Source: Chaetoderma sp. LZ-2023a (Eukaryota; Mollusca; Caudofoveata; Chaetodermatida; Chaetodermatidae). Taken from it: a stretch of DNA of 64,000 nt. The stretch spans positions 58,825,333 through 58,889,332 of the forward strand of contig CM067370.1 of the NCBI GenBank assembly GCA_034401795.1. The letters are read 5' to 3'. Below, piece by piece: positions 9,333 through 21,056 of the stretch. How positions within the stretch are numbered: position 1 is the stretch's first letter; every line of letters starts with the position of its first letter. The notes under the pieces are model-generated. The model was given only the letters and a program-made list of their open reading frames with translations. It was not told where the DNA came from and did not search any database. Made by a program: the position numbers and the translations under genes.

Positions 9333-11612
9333 GACAACATTTATGATAGGCTCTGTCCCCAGTGTGGGAGTGGGGCATGCTGGATGTTGGGCAGAAAGTC
9401 AAAGTTGGCAGAATTCAACCAAATTTTGCGTGTTAGTTATTCATATGATTATGGATTGTGAGACAATGCTCATATTAGGCCCCCCCCCCCCCCCAACACA
9501 CACACCTAGGGTGGGTGTGAGGGTAGAACGTCAAAGTTGGTGAAAGCTTAGTGATTTAGCCATCGACTGCCCATTCTTGTTTTGATTGCAACAGAATGAC
9601 GTCTTGGAATTGACCGCACTCCAGATGAACCACTAGCTAACTGGACTAGTGATTGGTAAATTCTCCTAACCATAACGTTCAATTCTCTAGCTTTGCTTGA
9701 CTGGTTTAGAAATTACTTTAGATTTCATCTTTTTGTCAGCCATCTTTGATTTCCGAAAATGTCTGGGGAATTGTTTAAAAGACTATCATACTCATTTACC
9801 TCTAGATAGATTCCAACAAAACTTGGGCGGAAGGACTATGATGCAAGGCTTCAAACTAGGTAACAATGTGTTTCGAACGCGGAAGTTAAATATGCCGCAA
9901 ATTTATATTTATTATTTGCGGTTCTGAAAGCTGTCTTCACCAAATTTCTTACTATTTTGGGCGACCAATTTTAGAAATTTTTTTTTATCCCTTTAATAAC
10001 ATGTATTTATAATATGGCAGGAAATGATGATTTTATTCAATCCGACTGATTTCTAGCTTAAATTCCCCCAGCCTCCATGTTCAGCCATCTGTCCATTCAT
10101 CGCTGCTCATCATAAACAGTTGTAGCATGTTTCAAGATTTCTTGATGGATTTAGATTATGCGTGTTAATAATTAATATGTTCATATTGGCATCTAATTTA
10201 TACATTCCGAAAATGAAACTGATTCGATGACAATCACTAGAATCCCTACGCCCTCCCGAAAACCTGGACCATTGAAATCACGATATACTCTTTGTTGTTT
10301 GTAACAAATGGCACAGCAAATAAATTAACTCAAGGTCATGAGGTGCGCAAATCCGTCTATATTCCCTTTACGGTTAGCTGAAATTACTTCCCTTTTCTCA
10401 GTTTTAGTGGGAGCATAACCAGCAAGTGTTACTAGGGACTCCTGCCAACTGACGCCAATTTTGTTTCTGATTAGCTATTGCAGACTGACTATATTTGTCC
10501 CCATGTTTTTCTAAGAGAAGTGGGGATCGTGCCATCCCACCCATGTGTGTGTATGTGTGCGTATGTTCGGAAGTTGATTGTAATGCAACTCATTAGAAAC
10601 AAATGGACGGAATGCAACCAAAGTTGGTATGTGAGTTGCCCATATGATTGTGGAGTGCAAGAGCACATTTACATTTGGCTCCACCCCCAGGGTGTGTGTC
10701 AAAAAGTCAAAGAGGTCAATGTGGGGATTTGCAATGATGCATCTTCAACCATTCAATTTACTTTCATACATGAGTGTTCAGCATACATGTATAGTAGGAA
10801 TTCCTACTTTGTCCTGAATTCCTTAAGAATGAAATTTCTGCACAGATATTGTATGGGTAATTTCTGACATGTGTACAATACACATCACTTGAATGGTTGA
10901 GATTAATATGATTGGTCAATTAAATGAGACCTAAAAATTTTGACTTGATAGAACAAATGTCATTACCTTTTGCGATAAAACACACTGACAGGAAGTACAA
11001 ATAGACATGCTATATATATATGGTAGTATCAGCTCAAATGCGGAAGTAAGTATACTGCTATATACTCTTTCCTAGCTGAATTTAAGAGCTGATCTTGGTA
11101 ATCTTTGTTCTCAGTCATTGTTCAAATATTACTGTTCCAGGTGAGCACCAGAAGCCCTTCCCTGGACCTCTTGCTAAAATCATTCAATTGCAAATCCTGT
11201 CATCATTACTTTCCTTAGGCAAAAATCTGACAAATGGTGTTATTTAATTGACATGAATTGCATTATTGCATATATCATAATGGATAGCAATGTGAAGGCC
11301 ATTGGCATTGTGGTCTTGATCAGAAAGTGGAGAATGCCTACCATAATGTTTCCTATTCAACCTTTGATGGTCAAGCTAGCCAAAGCTAGCATCAGCACTT
11401 GAGTAATGTTGAGTAGTAGGCCAAGAGAAGACTGTTTTTGAAAATGAGCAACTGGAATGACGGGTTTGATTATCGTGCCAAGCATTATTTTTCTAAAGAG
11501 TTCCCTGTAGATGAACATTCAATAACCAAATATTTCTGATTTTCTTGAATTCTCAAATTTGACCATTAAAGGGTTAAATAGTTGTTTCTTAATCTTATTG
11601 TTTATTATATAG
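9333..11612. other. Intron 1, remainder
   Basis: No gene recognised. It contains a poly-C tract (about 9480-9495) followed by CA repeats, two further copies of the dispersed 'caaccaaa...ccatatgattgtgga' repeat (9415-9470 and 10610-10690) and AT-rich sequence. A decayed copy of the hairpin repeat family lies at about 11417-11515. Confidence 0.5.
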
Positions 11613-11948
11613 GATGCTGTAAACCGTCTTCAAGAAGAAAATGAGGACTTGGCCGCGGAGCGTGATATAGTCTTTCAGTCATTACACACACAAACTAAAA
11701 AACTTCAGAATTGTCGGACACAAATTGAACAATTAAAGACTTTGTTAATCGGTACAAACACACCTGATCAGACAGAGAAAGAGCGACAGCTGGAGGGACT
11801 GTTACTTAGTGCGCAGGAGGAAAGAGAAGAGCTGCTTGTTATGCAGAAGGAGCTGAGTAATGGTCTTTATCAAACGGATATAGAACATCGTGAGCTACAG
11901 GATGTAACAGACGCACTCAAAGACAAAGTTCACATTCTCGAAGAAAAG
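11613..11948 (+). CDS. SPECC1L: Cytospin (SPECC1/SPECC1L family), coiled-coil exon
   Basis: 112 codons between acceptor tattatatag|GAT (11612/11613) and donor AAAAG|gtaagt (11948/11949), phase 0 at both ends. The peptide runs DAVNRLQEENEDLAAERD..., then QSLHTQTKKLQNCRTQIEQL and LEGLLLSAQEEREELLV. The 'SL.TQT.KL..CR.QIEQLK.LL' and 'L..AQEEREELL' blocks are strongly conserved in vertebrate cytospins, making this the most diagnostic exon. It is predicted to be continuous coiled coil. It directly continues LQELGDLQ of the previous exon without a phase change. Confidence 0.9.
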
Positions 11949-12700
11949 GTAAGTGTAAATGTGTACTACAGTTATCACATGTTCTCTTATTAGTCCCCTA
12001 CCGGTAAAAGCGGGGTGGAGGGGTGGGGAACTATAGGTTTGCACTCCGTTTGTCCATCTGTCTGTGTCTGTCCGTCTGTCGCAGTTGGATTTCCGCACTT
12101 TTTTTCGCAGTCCTTCAAGGTATTCAATTGAGAATTGGTATATTGCTGTGTTATGAGAAGTTACAGACCAAGTTCAAGTTTCACGCATATGCGTCAATTT
12201 TTTATGGAGTTATGCCACCTTTCGACTTAAGAAATACAAAAAATATCAGCTTGCCGCAGTTTTTTTGCACTCCTTCAAGATATTTAAGCGAAAATCAGTG
12301 CATCGCTTTAGTATAAGGAGTTACAGAGCAAGTTCCAGTTTCAGACATTTTCGTCAATTTTTCATGGAGTTATGCCCCTTTTCGACATGAAATATGAAAA
12401 ATATTAGTTTTCCGCGCTTTTTTTTCAGTCTCAAGATATTATACTGGGAATTGCTACATTGCTTTATTATGAGAAGTTACAGACCAAGTTCGAGTTTCAG
12501 GTGTATGAGTCAATTTTTGATGGAGTTATGCCCGCTTCCGACGAAAAATATTACCTTTCCGCACTTTTTTCGCAATCCTTCAAGATATTTAAGGGATAAT
12601 TGGTACATCGCTTTAGTATAAGGAGTTACAGAGTAAGTTCCAGTTTCAGACATTTTCGTCAGTTTGTCATGGAGTTATGCCCCCTTTCAACTAGTTAGTT
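11949..12700. repeat. Diverged ~150-bp tandem repeat array, left part
   Basis: From about 12090 the unit 'tccgcactttttt.gcagtccttcaagatat...gaattggtacattgctttattatgagaagttacagaccaagttc.agtttcag...catttttcatggagttatgcccc.tttcga' recurs about four times at 140-160-bp spacing. The same unit resumes immediately after DIRS A at 18220, so the array was interrupted by that insertion. A CTGTCTGTGTCTGTC tract precedes it. No coding function is seen. Confidence 0.75.
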
Positions 12701-12965
12701 GTTATTACACCACAAAAACATCCATTACCGTTCAATCACTACTTGCTAAATCAACTAATCTGCATTTAGCCACCAGAATAAGATTTTTATGCTTGCTTAC
12801 ATGCCTATTCCATATTAATATATACCCTCAATCAGGTTACTGGTAGGGTACACCCCCAGCATATATCCTGATATAGACTGGCACCAGTCTGTACTCACTC
12901 CCTGGTGATGCCTGTCACTAAGCATGCCCGCGCATGCGCATTGGAGCCCAAATAGGAATCAGATT
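12701..12965 (+). repeat. DIRS A left inverted terminal repeat
   Basis: About 265 bp that reappears inverted at 17900-18165: 'gcatttagccaccagaata', 'tatagactggcaccagtct' and 'gcatgcgcattggagcccaaatag' all have reverse-complement partners there. The outermost 55 bp has its partner at about 17705-17760 instead, which is the split arrangement typical of DIRS termini. Confidence 0.85.
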
Positions 12966-13427
12966 CACTTTTCAATTATTCTGCAAGCAGAACAGTCTGC
13001 AAAATATTCCAGCTAAGTTTTTATAGCTTTGCGCTGTGTCAGCTTACTGTTTTGAAAGTTCTTCAATCCTAGGAATGTCTCAATCCTCCCTAATTTATGT
13101 TGATGGAGTATTTCGTGGTTTTATTTGCTTTTTATCTGGTTTTCGTGATGTATCGCGTTTTCGTGGTTATCCTTAATAATGCCTAAGTCATCATCATCAT
13201 TTAAACCCTCGAGCCTTTTATTCACTTATTCAGTATAAAAGAAAGATAAAAGTCATGTTTAAATTCCAATGCCGTATTAGCATTTTTTGCTAGATTCAAG
13301 TCTTTTGCGACCGTCTTGATTAAGACCTAGCTTTTATTATCATCATCATTGCTTGAAAACCCTTATTACTCACTCATATCATTCTAGTTTTAGTGCCTAT
13401 AGGCTATCTTTCGAAATTGATGCTGTT

Positions 13428-14437
13428 ATGGCGCTTTTTGCCCGATTTGAATCGTTAGCGACAGTCCTTACGCAATCTTTAGATAAGCGGATTTCCTCTG
13501 CCATTCGCATGTCCAAGGAGGAATCGTTGGAGTCAGACGATAGTCGGAAGTCTAGCGGGCGTGCTCGCAAATGGGGGAAACCCACTTCCCTCACGTCATG
13601 ACAGGAAATTCATTCTCCGAAATTGAAATCCAAAGAGACGAAGAAAAAGCCCGCTAAAATGATTTCGTGTAAGTCACAGGGCAAAGACCACATAAGTCTT
13701 GAGGGGGGTCATTACTCTCATGCAGTGGCGTCGGTGGCGGAAGTCCCCGATAAATCGTCCCATGCCAAGGTTCTTTTTTCCGTCATTCCAGTTGCCAGAA
13801 ATGTAAAGAGATCTCTGATCTCTACATCCGCTCCCGTTATGACTTCCGGCTTGTCCGGACATACAGGTTCTATTTCCGGTATGTCTTCTGGTTTGGCCGG
13901 GCATCCGGTTCCTTTCTCCGGTATGTCTTCTGGTTTTACCGGGCATCCGGGTTCAAGCTCTGTGATGACTTCTGGCTTGGCCGGACATCAGGGGTCTCTA
14001 GATCATCTGGCATTTTCGACATCCGGTAGTCAGTTTTCCGCTTCCGGTTCCGGTTTTTCCTCTTCTGTTTCTGGTAATAGCTCATCCATTTCCAGTTTCA
14101 GAGGTGCTTTTCAAGTCTGCTAGATCCGGCTAATCATCCATCTTCTGTTTCCGGTTTGTCAGTTACTTCCGGCTTAGTCAATCTTCACGGTCAAGATCCG
14201 GTTAAGACTATTTCTCATAGTCAACTTCCGTCGGTGATTTCTGGTTCTCCTTACGGGAGTAATTTTCGCGCTTCCGGTTATGAGTTGTCTGATCGTTCAG
14301 ACACGTTTTCTAATCGGTTGCCTTTTTCAGATGCGCCCTTGGTTAATCAAGATTTGATTTTGGAAAATAGTAATTTTGTTAACTCAGGTTACTCTCCATC
14401 TCGCGTTGGAGTTAGATCTTTGGAGGGACTAATTTAA
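13428..14437 (+). pseudogene. DIRS A gag-like ORF remnants
   Basis: Three segments in different frames (13428-13601, 13623-14123, 14156-14437). The first reads MALFARFESLATVLTQSLDK and ends near RKWGKPTSL, and aligns by eye with the gag-like ORF of DIRS B at 28380. The second is Ser/Gly-rich with a repeated peptide of the form GMSSGLAGHPG/S. The TTCCGG hexamer recurs through the segment. Stops and frameshifts separate the parts. Assignment as gag rests on position and on the DIRS B homologue. Confidence 0.65.
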
Positions 14438-14958
14438 CATTTCGAGCGGTGGTTTGGGTTTCCCTAATTTCATTTTCCTTACTATCTTGCTAAATTCAGT
14501 CTCAATTTGATGTTTTCGATTTCCAGACAGGATTATTGCAGATTCTCAGGTACAGGATTTGGCTATATCTTGATTCTAACCCCTCTCATAGGCTTACTAT
14601 GGGTTTTCGGTTTGCCACGATATCTGGTTAAACCTCTATAAATAAAATTATCTGTAATATTTTCAGGGTCTTCATCATTTTAATAAGTAAGGGTATACTT
14701 TTATGATACTTTTTCTCCATTCAAAGTAAGCGGTAAAATTAAAATATCCAAAGTAAACGCGAGTTACCACTTTTCGTGAGGGCTTAGCATACCAGGATTT
14801 TATGGCTGGAGCATCATGGCATATGTAAACTATGTGTTTTTATGAGCAGTCCTCTTTAGCATATAGTAAGTTTGCCATATCTTTAAGGGCGGCCCTTATC
14901 AAAAGGGCCAGATGTTCTTGGATCTAGAACCCTTCTCTGCAGTCTCTTCTCCTAATCT

Positions 14959-15041
14959 GTCAGGTTGGCCGAGCGGTCTAAGGTGCTGCGCTCAGGTCGC
15001 AGTCCAGTTCTCTGGGCATGGGTTCGAATCACACTTGTGAC
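14959..15041 (+). tRNA. tRNA-Leu(CAG)-like sequence, probably a pseudogene
   Basis: 83 nt with the leucine-type layout. It has an A box TGGCCGAGCGG, anticodon stem CTGCG/CGCAG around loop CTCAGGT (anticodon CAG), a short variable arm, and a B box GGTTCGAATCA. The outer four acceptor pairs hold (GTCA/TGAC), but inner acceptor pairs and two T-stem pairs are mismatched, so it is likely non-functional or tRNA-derived. There is no encoded CCA and no poly-A or LINE tail, so a SINE is not supported. It lies within DIRS A between the gag and RT remnants. Confidence 0.6.
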
Positions 15042-15279
15042 AAATTCATCTCTAGATATATATGGTCTTCTGTTCTTTCCAATCAGAAGCTATTAATTAG
15101 CATTAGAGGGGTTGTTGGTTTTCTATGATTGTCAAGGAGTCTATAGAAGAGGCTCTAACTTGGGAAGTAGACCTAGGCTTCTGTTCAACGATCTTCATAG
15201 TTTTCAATTCTTAAAAGGCTGGCATCCTTTTTTCTCCCGAAGAAATTATATCTTTTTTCTTTATCTCGTAAATTCAGGA

Positions 15280-16490
15280 TGGATTCCTCCCCTATCGCAA
15301 GTCTATTTTTCAGGCATGTGATCCTTTTCTATCGATCATTAGGATGCCTATTTCATGTGCCTTTTCTACCTTTTCGAAGGTATATGAGTTTTGCTTTCAA
15401 GGATAGGGTATGGCAGTTTGAGCCATGCCCTTCGATCTGCCCTTGTCGCCTTTCTTTCACCTGTCTGGTCTCAGCCATGGCAGGTGTCTTGCACTGTCAT
15501 TTTATTCTTCAGTCTTTATAGACGTTTGGTTAATAAAAGCTAGGTCTTTCTCAATTCTTTTAAGATTTATTCCAAAGGTTCGCAGTTCGCCTTGCGGCCT
15601 TGGTTGAATTTTATTTTTCAATAAGTCAAGCCTAGTTCCTTCTCAAGTTTCTCCCATCTAGGCGTCTTCCTCGAGCTGTTTTCAGGGTCAAGCTTTTTCG
15701 TTCAGTGACAAGGGTAGAGGCAATCTTGTTAACAGTGATCACCTTGACTTCCTCTTTCTATGTCTGGGCAAGATTTTTCTTAGGATTCTAGGCTTGATGA
15801 TCAGCGTCGAGAATGTCATTCCCAGGGTGACGTTGATGAGAAGACTTTCTATTGTTCCTGATCTTCTAGTAGCAGTCAGTACATTCTAAGTTCCGTTTGA
15901 AGCCTCTCCACTTTTGGTCAGATTGAGTGATAGGCATCAAAATCTTGATTCATTCAGTCAATAACACAGGGTTTTCTTTCATTTTTAGACGGAGGAACAA
16001 GATTTTTTCTTCTTTATATGGGGTTTTTAGATCCTTTTCTTGGGATGACACAAATCCAAATATTTCTAGTTCCCAGTCATGTTCCAGTCAGAGGGATATT
16101 TCTTGCGGACCAGTTGTTCAGGTCTAGCAAGTTCTCACTCTCCGAGTGGCAGTTTAAGAGGTTGGTTGCCGAAAGCGTTTTCAAGTTTCTGGGTTTTCCC
16201 CATGTAGATCTTTTTGCGACATGTCTGATTGCCCAGATCTTATCTTTCAAGTCTCCCTTTTCGGACAGTCAAGTTGTGCGATGATCGCACTGTCTCAGTT
16301 TTGGACAGGATTGTTTGATTTTATGTTCCTTTCAATATTCTTGATTCTAATGGTTCTGAAAATAGTCATGGACGAGTTTAAAGAATTTCTTCTAGCAGCT
16401 CCCTTTTGGTCAAAGAGGATCTGTTTGGTAGCCTTTCTCGATCTTCTGGTAAGATTTTGCTAGCCTTCTCCCAGTTTCATCAGATCTGGC
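15280..16490 (+). pseudogene. DIRS A reverse transcriptase / RNase H remnants
   Basis: The stretch 15370-15480 encodes, across frames, 'MSFAFKDRVWQFEPCP' and 'VSAMAGVLHCH', which line up with 'LRFAYKDRVWQFRAMPFG' and 'VSAMAGILHHR' of DIRS B RT. 16040-16160 matches its RNase H end (SHVPVRGIFLADQ...SEWQFKRLV). 16190-16280 corresponds to the VDLFAT segment typical of DIRS polyproteins. No frame is open over the whole domain and the catalytic box is not recoverable. Confidence 0.7.
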
Positions 16491-16823
16491 TCAAGTAAGG
16501 AGCTTACACCTTCATGCAATCAAGAATTCTTCATCTTGTTTGTTTGGAGAATTTTCGATTGTCCGGTCTCTGTGAGAGCAACTTTTCTTCAAGATCTCAG
16601 GAAATCATTGTCTCTTCCAGGAGGGAGTCAACCTGTCGAATTTCTACAAGAGGTTGACTAATAAATCTTTGGAGTATTGTTTTTAAAGCATGGTTATTTG
16701 CCCGATTCGGTTTCTATTTCCTAGGTGTTAGATTTTTAATCGTATCTATTCGATTCATTTCATTTATCAACTATCACCATTAGGGGTTATAGATTTCCTT
16801 GGCTTCTCTTCCTTGTCTTCTGA

Positions 16824-17499
16824 ATGCTGATATCAAGGATTCTCAATGGTTTTATTAGGAGGTTGGGCAATATTTGTCCTCCAGAGGCTAAGCCTTTGTC
16901 TTCCTGGAATTTGGCCTTGATTCTTCAAGTTTTGGCAGATCACCATTTTGAGCCAATTGGATCTATCAGTCTCAAACTATTCACTCTTACGGCTGTTTTC
17001 CTAGTTGCTGCCTCATCAGCTAGGAGAAGATCCGAAATTCATTCTCTTTCCACAGAAAAGACAGATTTATCGATTCTGAAAAGTCTATAAACGTCGTACC
17101 ATTTAAAAAAAAATCTGATTCTTCGCACTTATGGATTCCGTACGCGGAGGAAGTGGCTAGACCAGTTTCTAAGGCTACAGTGGATGGTTTTGTGAGACCA
17201 TAAAATTATGCTATGAGATTGCCTCCCCAGGTGAGATCAATTTAGCCCATGTCAAGGCTCTCGACCTTTGTGGTATGGCTTCCTCCTTCGCTCTTTTTGC
17301 CAGCTCATCATTAGACGATGTCATGCAAGTCGCACGTTGGAAATCTGAATCGACTTTTACCTCTATCTATTTAAAGGATCAAAGCCCAGCGGCCTCCTTT
17401 TTTAGAAATATAATGTATTTAACAAAACAAGACAATGACCTTTTTTACCAAGCACATCTCACCAATTTCATTAGTCTGTATGTCTATCAGATATGGTGA
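16824..17499 (+). pseudogene. DIRS A tyrosine recombinase remnants
   Basis: 16824-17090 encodes PLSSWNLALILQVLADHHFEPI and VAASSARRRSEIHSLS, the DIRS/Ngaro recombinase core with the first catalytic Arg in RRSEIH. 17275-17499 carries SSLDDVMQVARWKSESTFTSIYLKD, with the Trp and the nucleophilic Tyr (IYLKD). The HxxR pair just before it is lost: the codons read LDLC where DIRS B reads HNVR. About 170 bp corresponding to B 56100-56270 is missing. The recombinase is therefore inactive. Confidence 0.82.
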
Positions 17500-17699
17500 G
17501 AATATTCTCTTGTTTTGTTAATTTCATTGAGTTGACAATTTTACTTGTTTGATAATCACTATGTGATTTGTTATGGATGCACTATTATGTTAATTTAATA
17601 ATATATTAACATTTGGACACAAGTTGTTTAATTTTTATCCTTGTTTAGTGATTCTTAAATCTCCACCCACCAATGGTTTAGGTGGGGCACTGACCAAAT

Positions 17700-18219
17700 C
17701 TATGGGTTTAGCAAGTAGTGATTGAATGGTAATGGATGTTTTTGTGGTGTAATAACAACCCCCCACAGATCCCCCTTTCGGGTTGGTCTGTAGTTTTATT
17801 AACCACTATAAAACATACTTACTGTTCAATCACTACGACCTGGCCTCAACCACCCCGCGTGGGAATGATTTGGGTATCTGTTTGTACAACTTGGCACTTA
17901 AATTTAGAAAAGTGAATGTGTTTCCTATTTGGGCTCCAATGCGCATGCTTAGTGACAGGCGTCACCATGGAGTGAGTACAGACTGGTGCCAGTCTTTATC
18001 AGGATATATGCTCGGGGTGTACCCTACCAGTAGCCTGGTTGAGGGTATATATTAATATGGAATAGGCATATGGAGGAATGTAAGCAAGCATAAAAATCTG
18101 ATTCTGGTGACTAAATGCAGATTAGTTGATTTAGCAAGTAGTGATTAAACGGTAAGTATGTATTATAGTGGTTAATAAAACTACAGATCAACCCACAAGG
18201 GGGGTCTGTGGGGGGTTTT
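17700..18219 (+). repeat. DIRS A internal complementary region and right inverted terminal repeat
   Basis: 17705-17760 is the reverse complement of the left tip (12701-12755). 17762-17845 ('ccccccacagatcccc...ttaaccactataaaacatacttac') is the reverse complement of the right tip 18140-18219. 17900-18165 is the reverse complement of the left terminal repeat. Such an internal complementary region is used by DIRS elements to form a circular intermediate (established for the group). Confidence 0.85.
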
Positions 18220-18500
18220 CCGCCCTTTTTCTCGCAGTCTTTCAAGATATTCAACTGAGAATTGGTACATTACTTTATTAATAGAAATTACAGACCAAGA
18301 TCGAGTTTCAGTCATTTGTGTCATTTTTCATGGAGTTATGCCCCCTTTCAACTTATGAAATACAAACATCAGCTTTCAAGACTTTTTCCTTCTCCTTCAC
18401 CACATATAACTGAAACCTGGTTTATTACTATATTGTGAGAAGTGACAGATCAAGTTCGAGTTTTAGCTGCATCTGTCAATTTTTAATGGATTTTTTGACT
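18220..18500. repeat. ~150-bp tandem repeat array, right part
   Basis: Continues the unit seen at 12090-12700: 'ttccgccctttttctcgcagtctttcaagatattcaactgagaattggtacatt' and 'tttttcatggagttatgccccctttcaactta'. About two diverged units remain. Confidence 0.75.
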
Positions 18501-18685
18501 GTCAATCTCTAAAGATTTATATCACCAGGTAGGGGGCATGTATTGCAAAACAATCCTTACAGAATGCTTGTTTTCAAAGTATTCAACCTAGAGATTCATA
18601 CAATTTCTTTCCTAGTCTGTATTGTTGAAACAGTTCACACTTTAATCTGTTCAAGAAAATTTCAATTTTCTCATAGAAAAGGTTA

Positions 18686-18801
18686 ATTTGCATACCAAGA
18701 GAATATTATGTTTGAAAATTACCACTGGAATGACTGGCTCAGTTATCGATCTGGTCTTTCCAGTGGTGAATTTTCTAAAATAGTTTTTTGTTCTGCAAAT
18801 A
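18686..18801. repeat. Hairpin MITE-like repeat, copy a
   Basis: Outer arms ATTTGCATACCAAGAGAA and TTTTTTGTTCTGCAAAT enclose inner arms ACCACTGGAATGACTGG and CTTTCCAGTGGT. The whole can fold into one long hairpin. See the other copies at 19671, 21911, 58590 and 59751. Confidence 0.75.
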
Positions 18802-19670
18802 AAATTAAATATGACTCAAGACCTCTACAGTGTTAAACGTTATTGTGTGACAGTAAATAGTTTATAATCAGCCTGCCTTTTTATTGGTGTACTAGTATGT
18901 GTACTTTAAGTCTAACTAATCTGCAATCTTTGGAACCTGGGACTTCATTCAGGACATAGATGAATACCAGTACTTTCATTCCAATATGTATCAAATATAA
19001 AATAGTTATCAAATATTGGTATCATTACCATGGAAAATGTGGATCTTAAGGCTTGGTGTCTATAAAATGGCAGCGATTTGTTATTATTCTCACGCGTTTG
19101 TAAAAAGCAGGGGATTATGTTTTCGCTTCAATCTGTGCATGCGTGTGTGCATCCATCTGTCACACACAGGTTTTCGTTCGATAACCTTTCGATAACTATT
19201 TTTGATTGGAGTATTTTGACAAAACTTCATGGGAAGGTTGGCTATGGCTGTAGGCTAATGCATATTATTTTGTGGGTCTGTCAGTCTATCCATCTATCCA
19301 TCTGTCTTTCCGACTGAGTCTGACTAACTGTCCATACAAATTTAGGATTTTCGTTCGATAACTGCTTTTGCTTGGAGTATCGCGACGAAACTTCATGGAA
19401 AGTTTGGCTATGGAAGTAGTGAAATGCACTTTATTTTATGGGTCAGTCAGCCAACTGTGTTTCTGGAGTAAAGTGTGGGTTTTCCTTCAATGACGCCATC
19501 TCATTGGCATTTTATAATATCCAAGTAATACAATTTACATCTTTGTCTAATGTGTTTAAACCTAGATTTATGATTTTTGTCTGTCACATGATTGCTCTCT
19601 TTATAAACCTAATTCTATTTTCCTGTCGTATTTATTAATCCTTTGCTCACAAAATTTTGTCAGGATGTCC

Positions 19671-19771
19671 ATTTGTAGGCCTAGAGACAGACTGGTTTTT
19701 TTAATTTACCACTGGAATGACTGGCTAGTTCATCAAGCCAGTCCTTCCAGTGGTAAATCTGACCTGCAAAT
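19671..19771. repeat. Hairpin MITE-like repeat, copy b
   Basis: Inner arms TTTACCACTGGAATGACTGG and CCAGTCCTTCCAGTGGTAAA are nearly perfect complements around a short loop. The outer arms (ATTTGTAGGCCTAGAG / CTGCAAAT) are more decayed than in other copies. Confidence 0.75.
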
Positions 19772-21056
19772 AGACAATCATCATGATCACTGTAGAGGCC
19801 GGTATTGGCTGGCTTCATTGTTTCTTAATTAGCCTAGAGTTGCATTTCTAAAGATTGTTCCTAATATTTTAATGATATTACATGGACCCTTATAGCGCTT
19901 TTCATGTGGTACAATGATGAATGATTAGAATACGTCTACATGTATATGATCAAAACTGTCCCAAAATTACTATGTGAATATCTTCATTAACATCAACCAG
20001 GCTTGAAATGTTCACTTGTTGACATTCAGGTTTTGCAGGTGATAGTATCATAGTGAATAAAGTCTATATATGCATGTGACAACAAATTTCTGAAAAGCTT
20101 TCTACAAAATTTCTGAATAGTATTGATATACCACTTCTAGCTGGTAACCGCAATAGCCGATGTACAAACAGCATTACTTTACTATTGGAATCAGATACAA
20201 CACACTTTAAACAGTTTATATGAAGAACTAATTTCATAATATTATTGAAGTCATACATCATTGGAAAGCTGAGCCAATTTTCTATATTTCTGTATTCGTT
20301 TTTATAGCTTTGTAAAATGTAATACAGTTGATTGTAATTTTAAAAAAGCCCCTATTGTCTACTTGATTTAATGAATCTATGTGTAATGGTGTATTTTATA
20401 TACGCAAATAACCCAGTGAAAGATTTACAAAAATGTGAAAAATAATGCATTAATCATTAGGCAATTGAATGCGCTTTCCAATGATGTATAACTTAAATAA
20501 TATAGTGATTTTAGTTTATCATAGGAACGGTTTAAATTGCAGTGCAATAGTATCATGCGGGTGCTTGTTGGCGGCGTTACCAACCAGCAGTTTTGCTCTG
20601 AACATTGATTTAGGGGGGTCCCAGCCTAATGACATCAATGTGGGAAAGGTGTATTGGATCCGATTGAACTTTTGGAAATATGATTAGGAGCTAAGGGCCA
20701 TTCAAATTTGTTTGATGGAGGATTATAAACACAGATACCAGATCGTGTTTAACCATTCAAAGTTAAGCTTTTGTTATCTTATGGATTTTAACATTGATAA
20801 TGGTCATATATAGGTTTTGGGTTGAACTGAATACAAATTTAACACTTATCAATCTGATTGGCCAATCTCAACAGTAACTCTTTTGACATCTGTTCTTTCG
20901 GACCCAAATTCTTTCGGTTTTAACCTGGATCTTATTGACTGTAGAAATTCTGTATTTTGATTTTGAAATTAGATTTTCACGCTTTGTACACAAATGTTTG
21001 CATTTTAACTTCACTTTTCATATTTGTCATATTTTGCCTCTTGCATTCTGTTATAG

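Larger units (their letters stand above)
12701..18219 (+). mobile_element. DIRS-type tyrosine-recombinase retrotransposon (DIRS A), decayed
   Basis: DIRS elements carry gag, RT/RNase H and a tyrosine recombinase instead of an integrase, bounded by inverted terminal repeats plus an internal complementary region. All parts can be seen. The left terminus begins GTTATTACACCACAAAAAC. Gag-like sequence follows from 13428, a degenerate RT near 15280-15600, RNase H remnants near 16000-16160 and recombinase pieces at 16824-17499. Right-end inverted and internal complementary repeats lie at 17700-18219. A homologous element (DIRS B) lies downstream. Frames are broken throughout. It sits in the 'tccgc' tandem array with a possible GTT target. 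Orientation is plus, as the host gene. Confidence 0.88.
18501..21056. other. Intron 2, remainder
   Basis: No gene recognised. It includes two hairpin repeats (18686-18801, 19671-19771) and a direct repeat: 19170-19300 and 19345-19460 share 'ttttcgttcgataac', 'ttggagtat..cgac.aaacttcatgg' and 'ttggctatgg' with a spacing of about 173 bp. The rest is AT-rich. Confidence 0.55.

Noticed and set aside
14959..15041. tRNA-derived SINE
   Set aside because: No LINE-like 3' tail, A-rich end or target duplication could be seen around the tRNA-like sequence.
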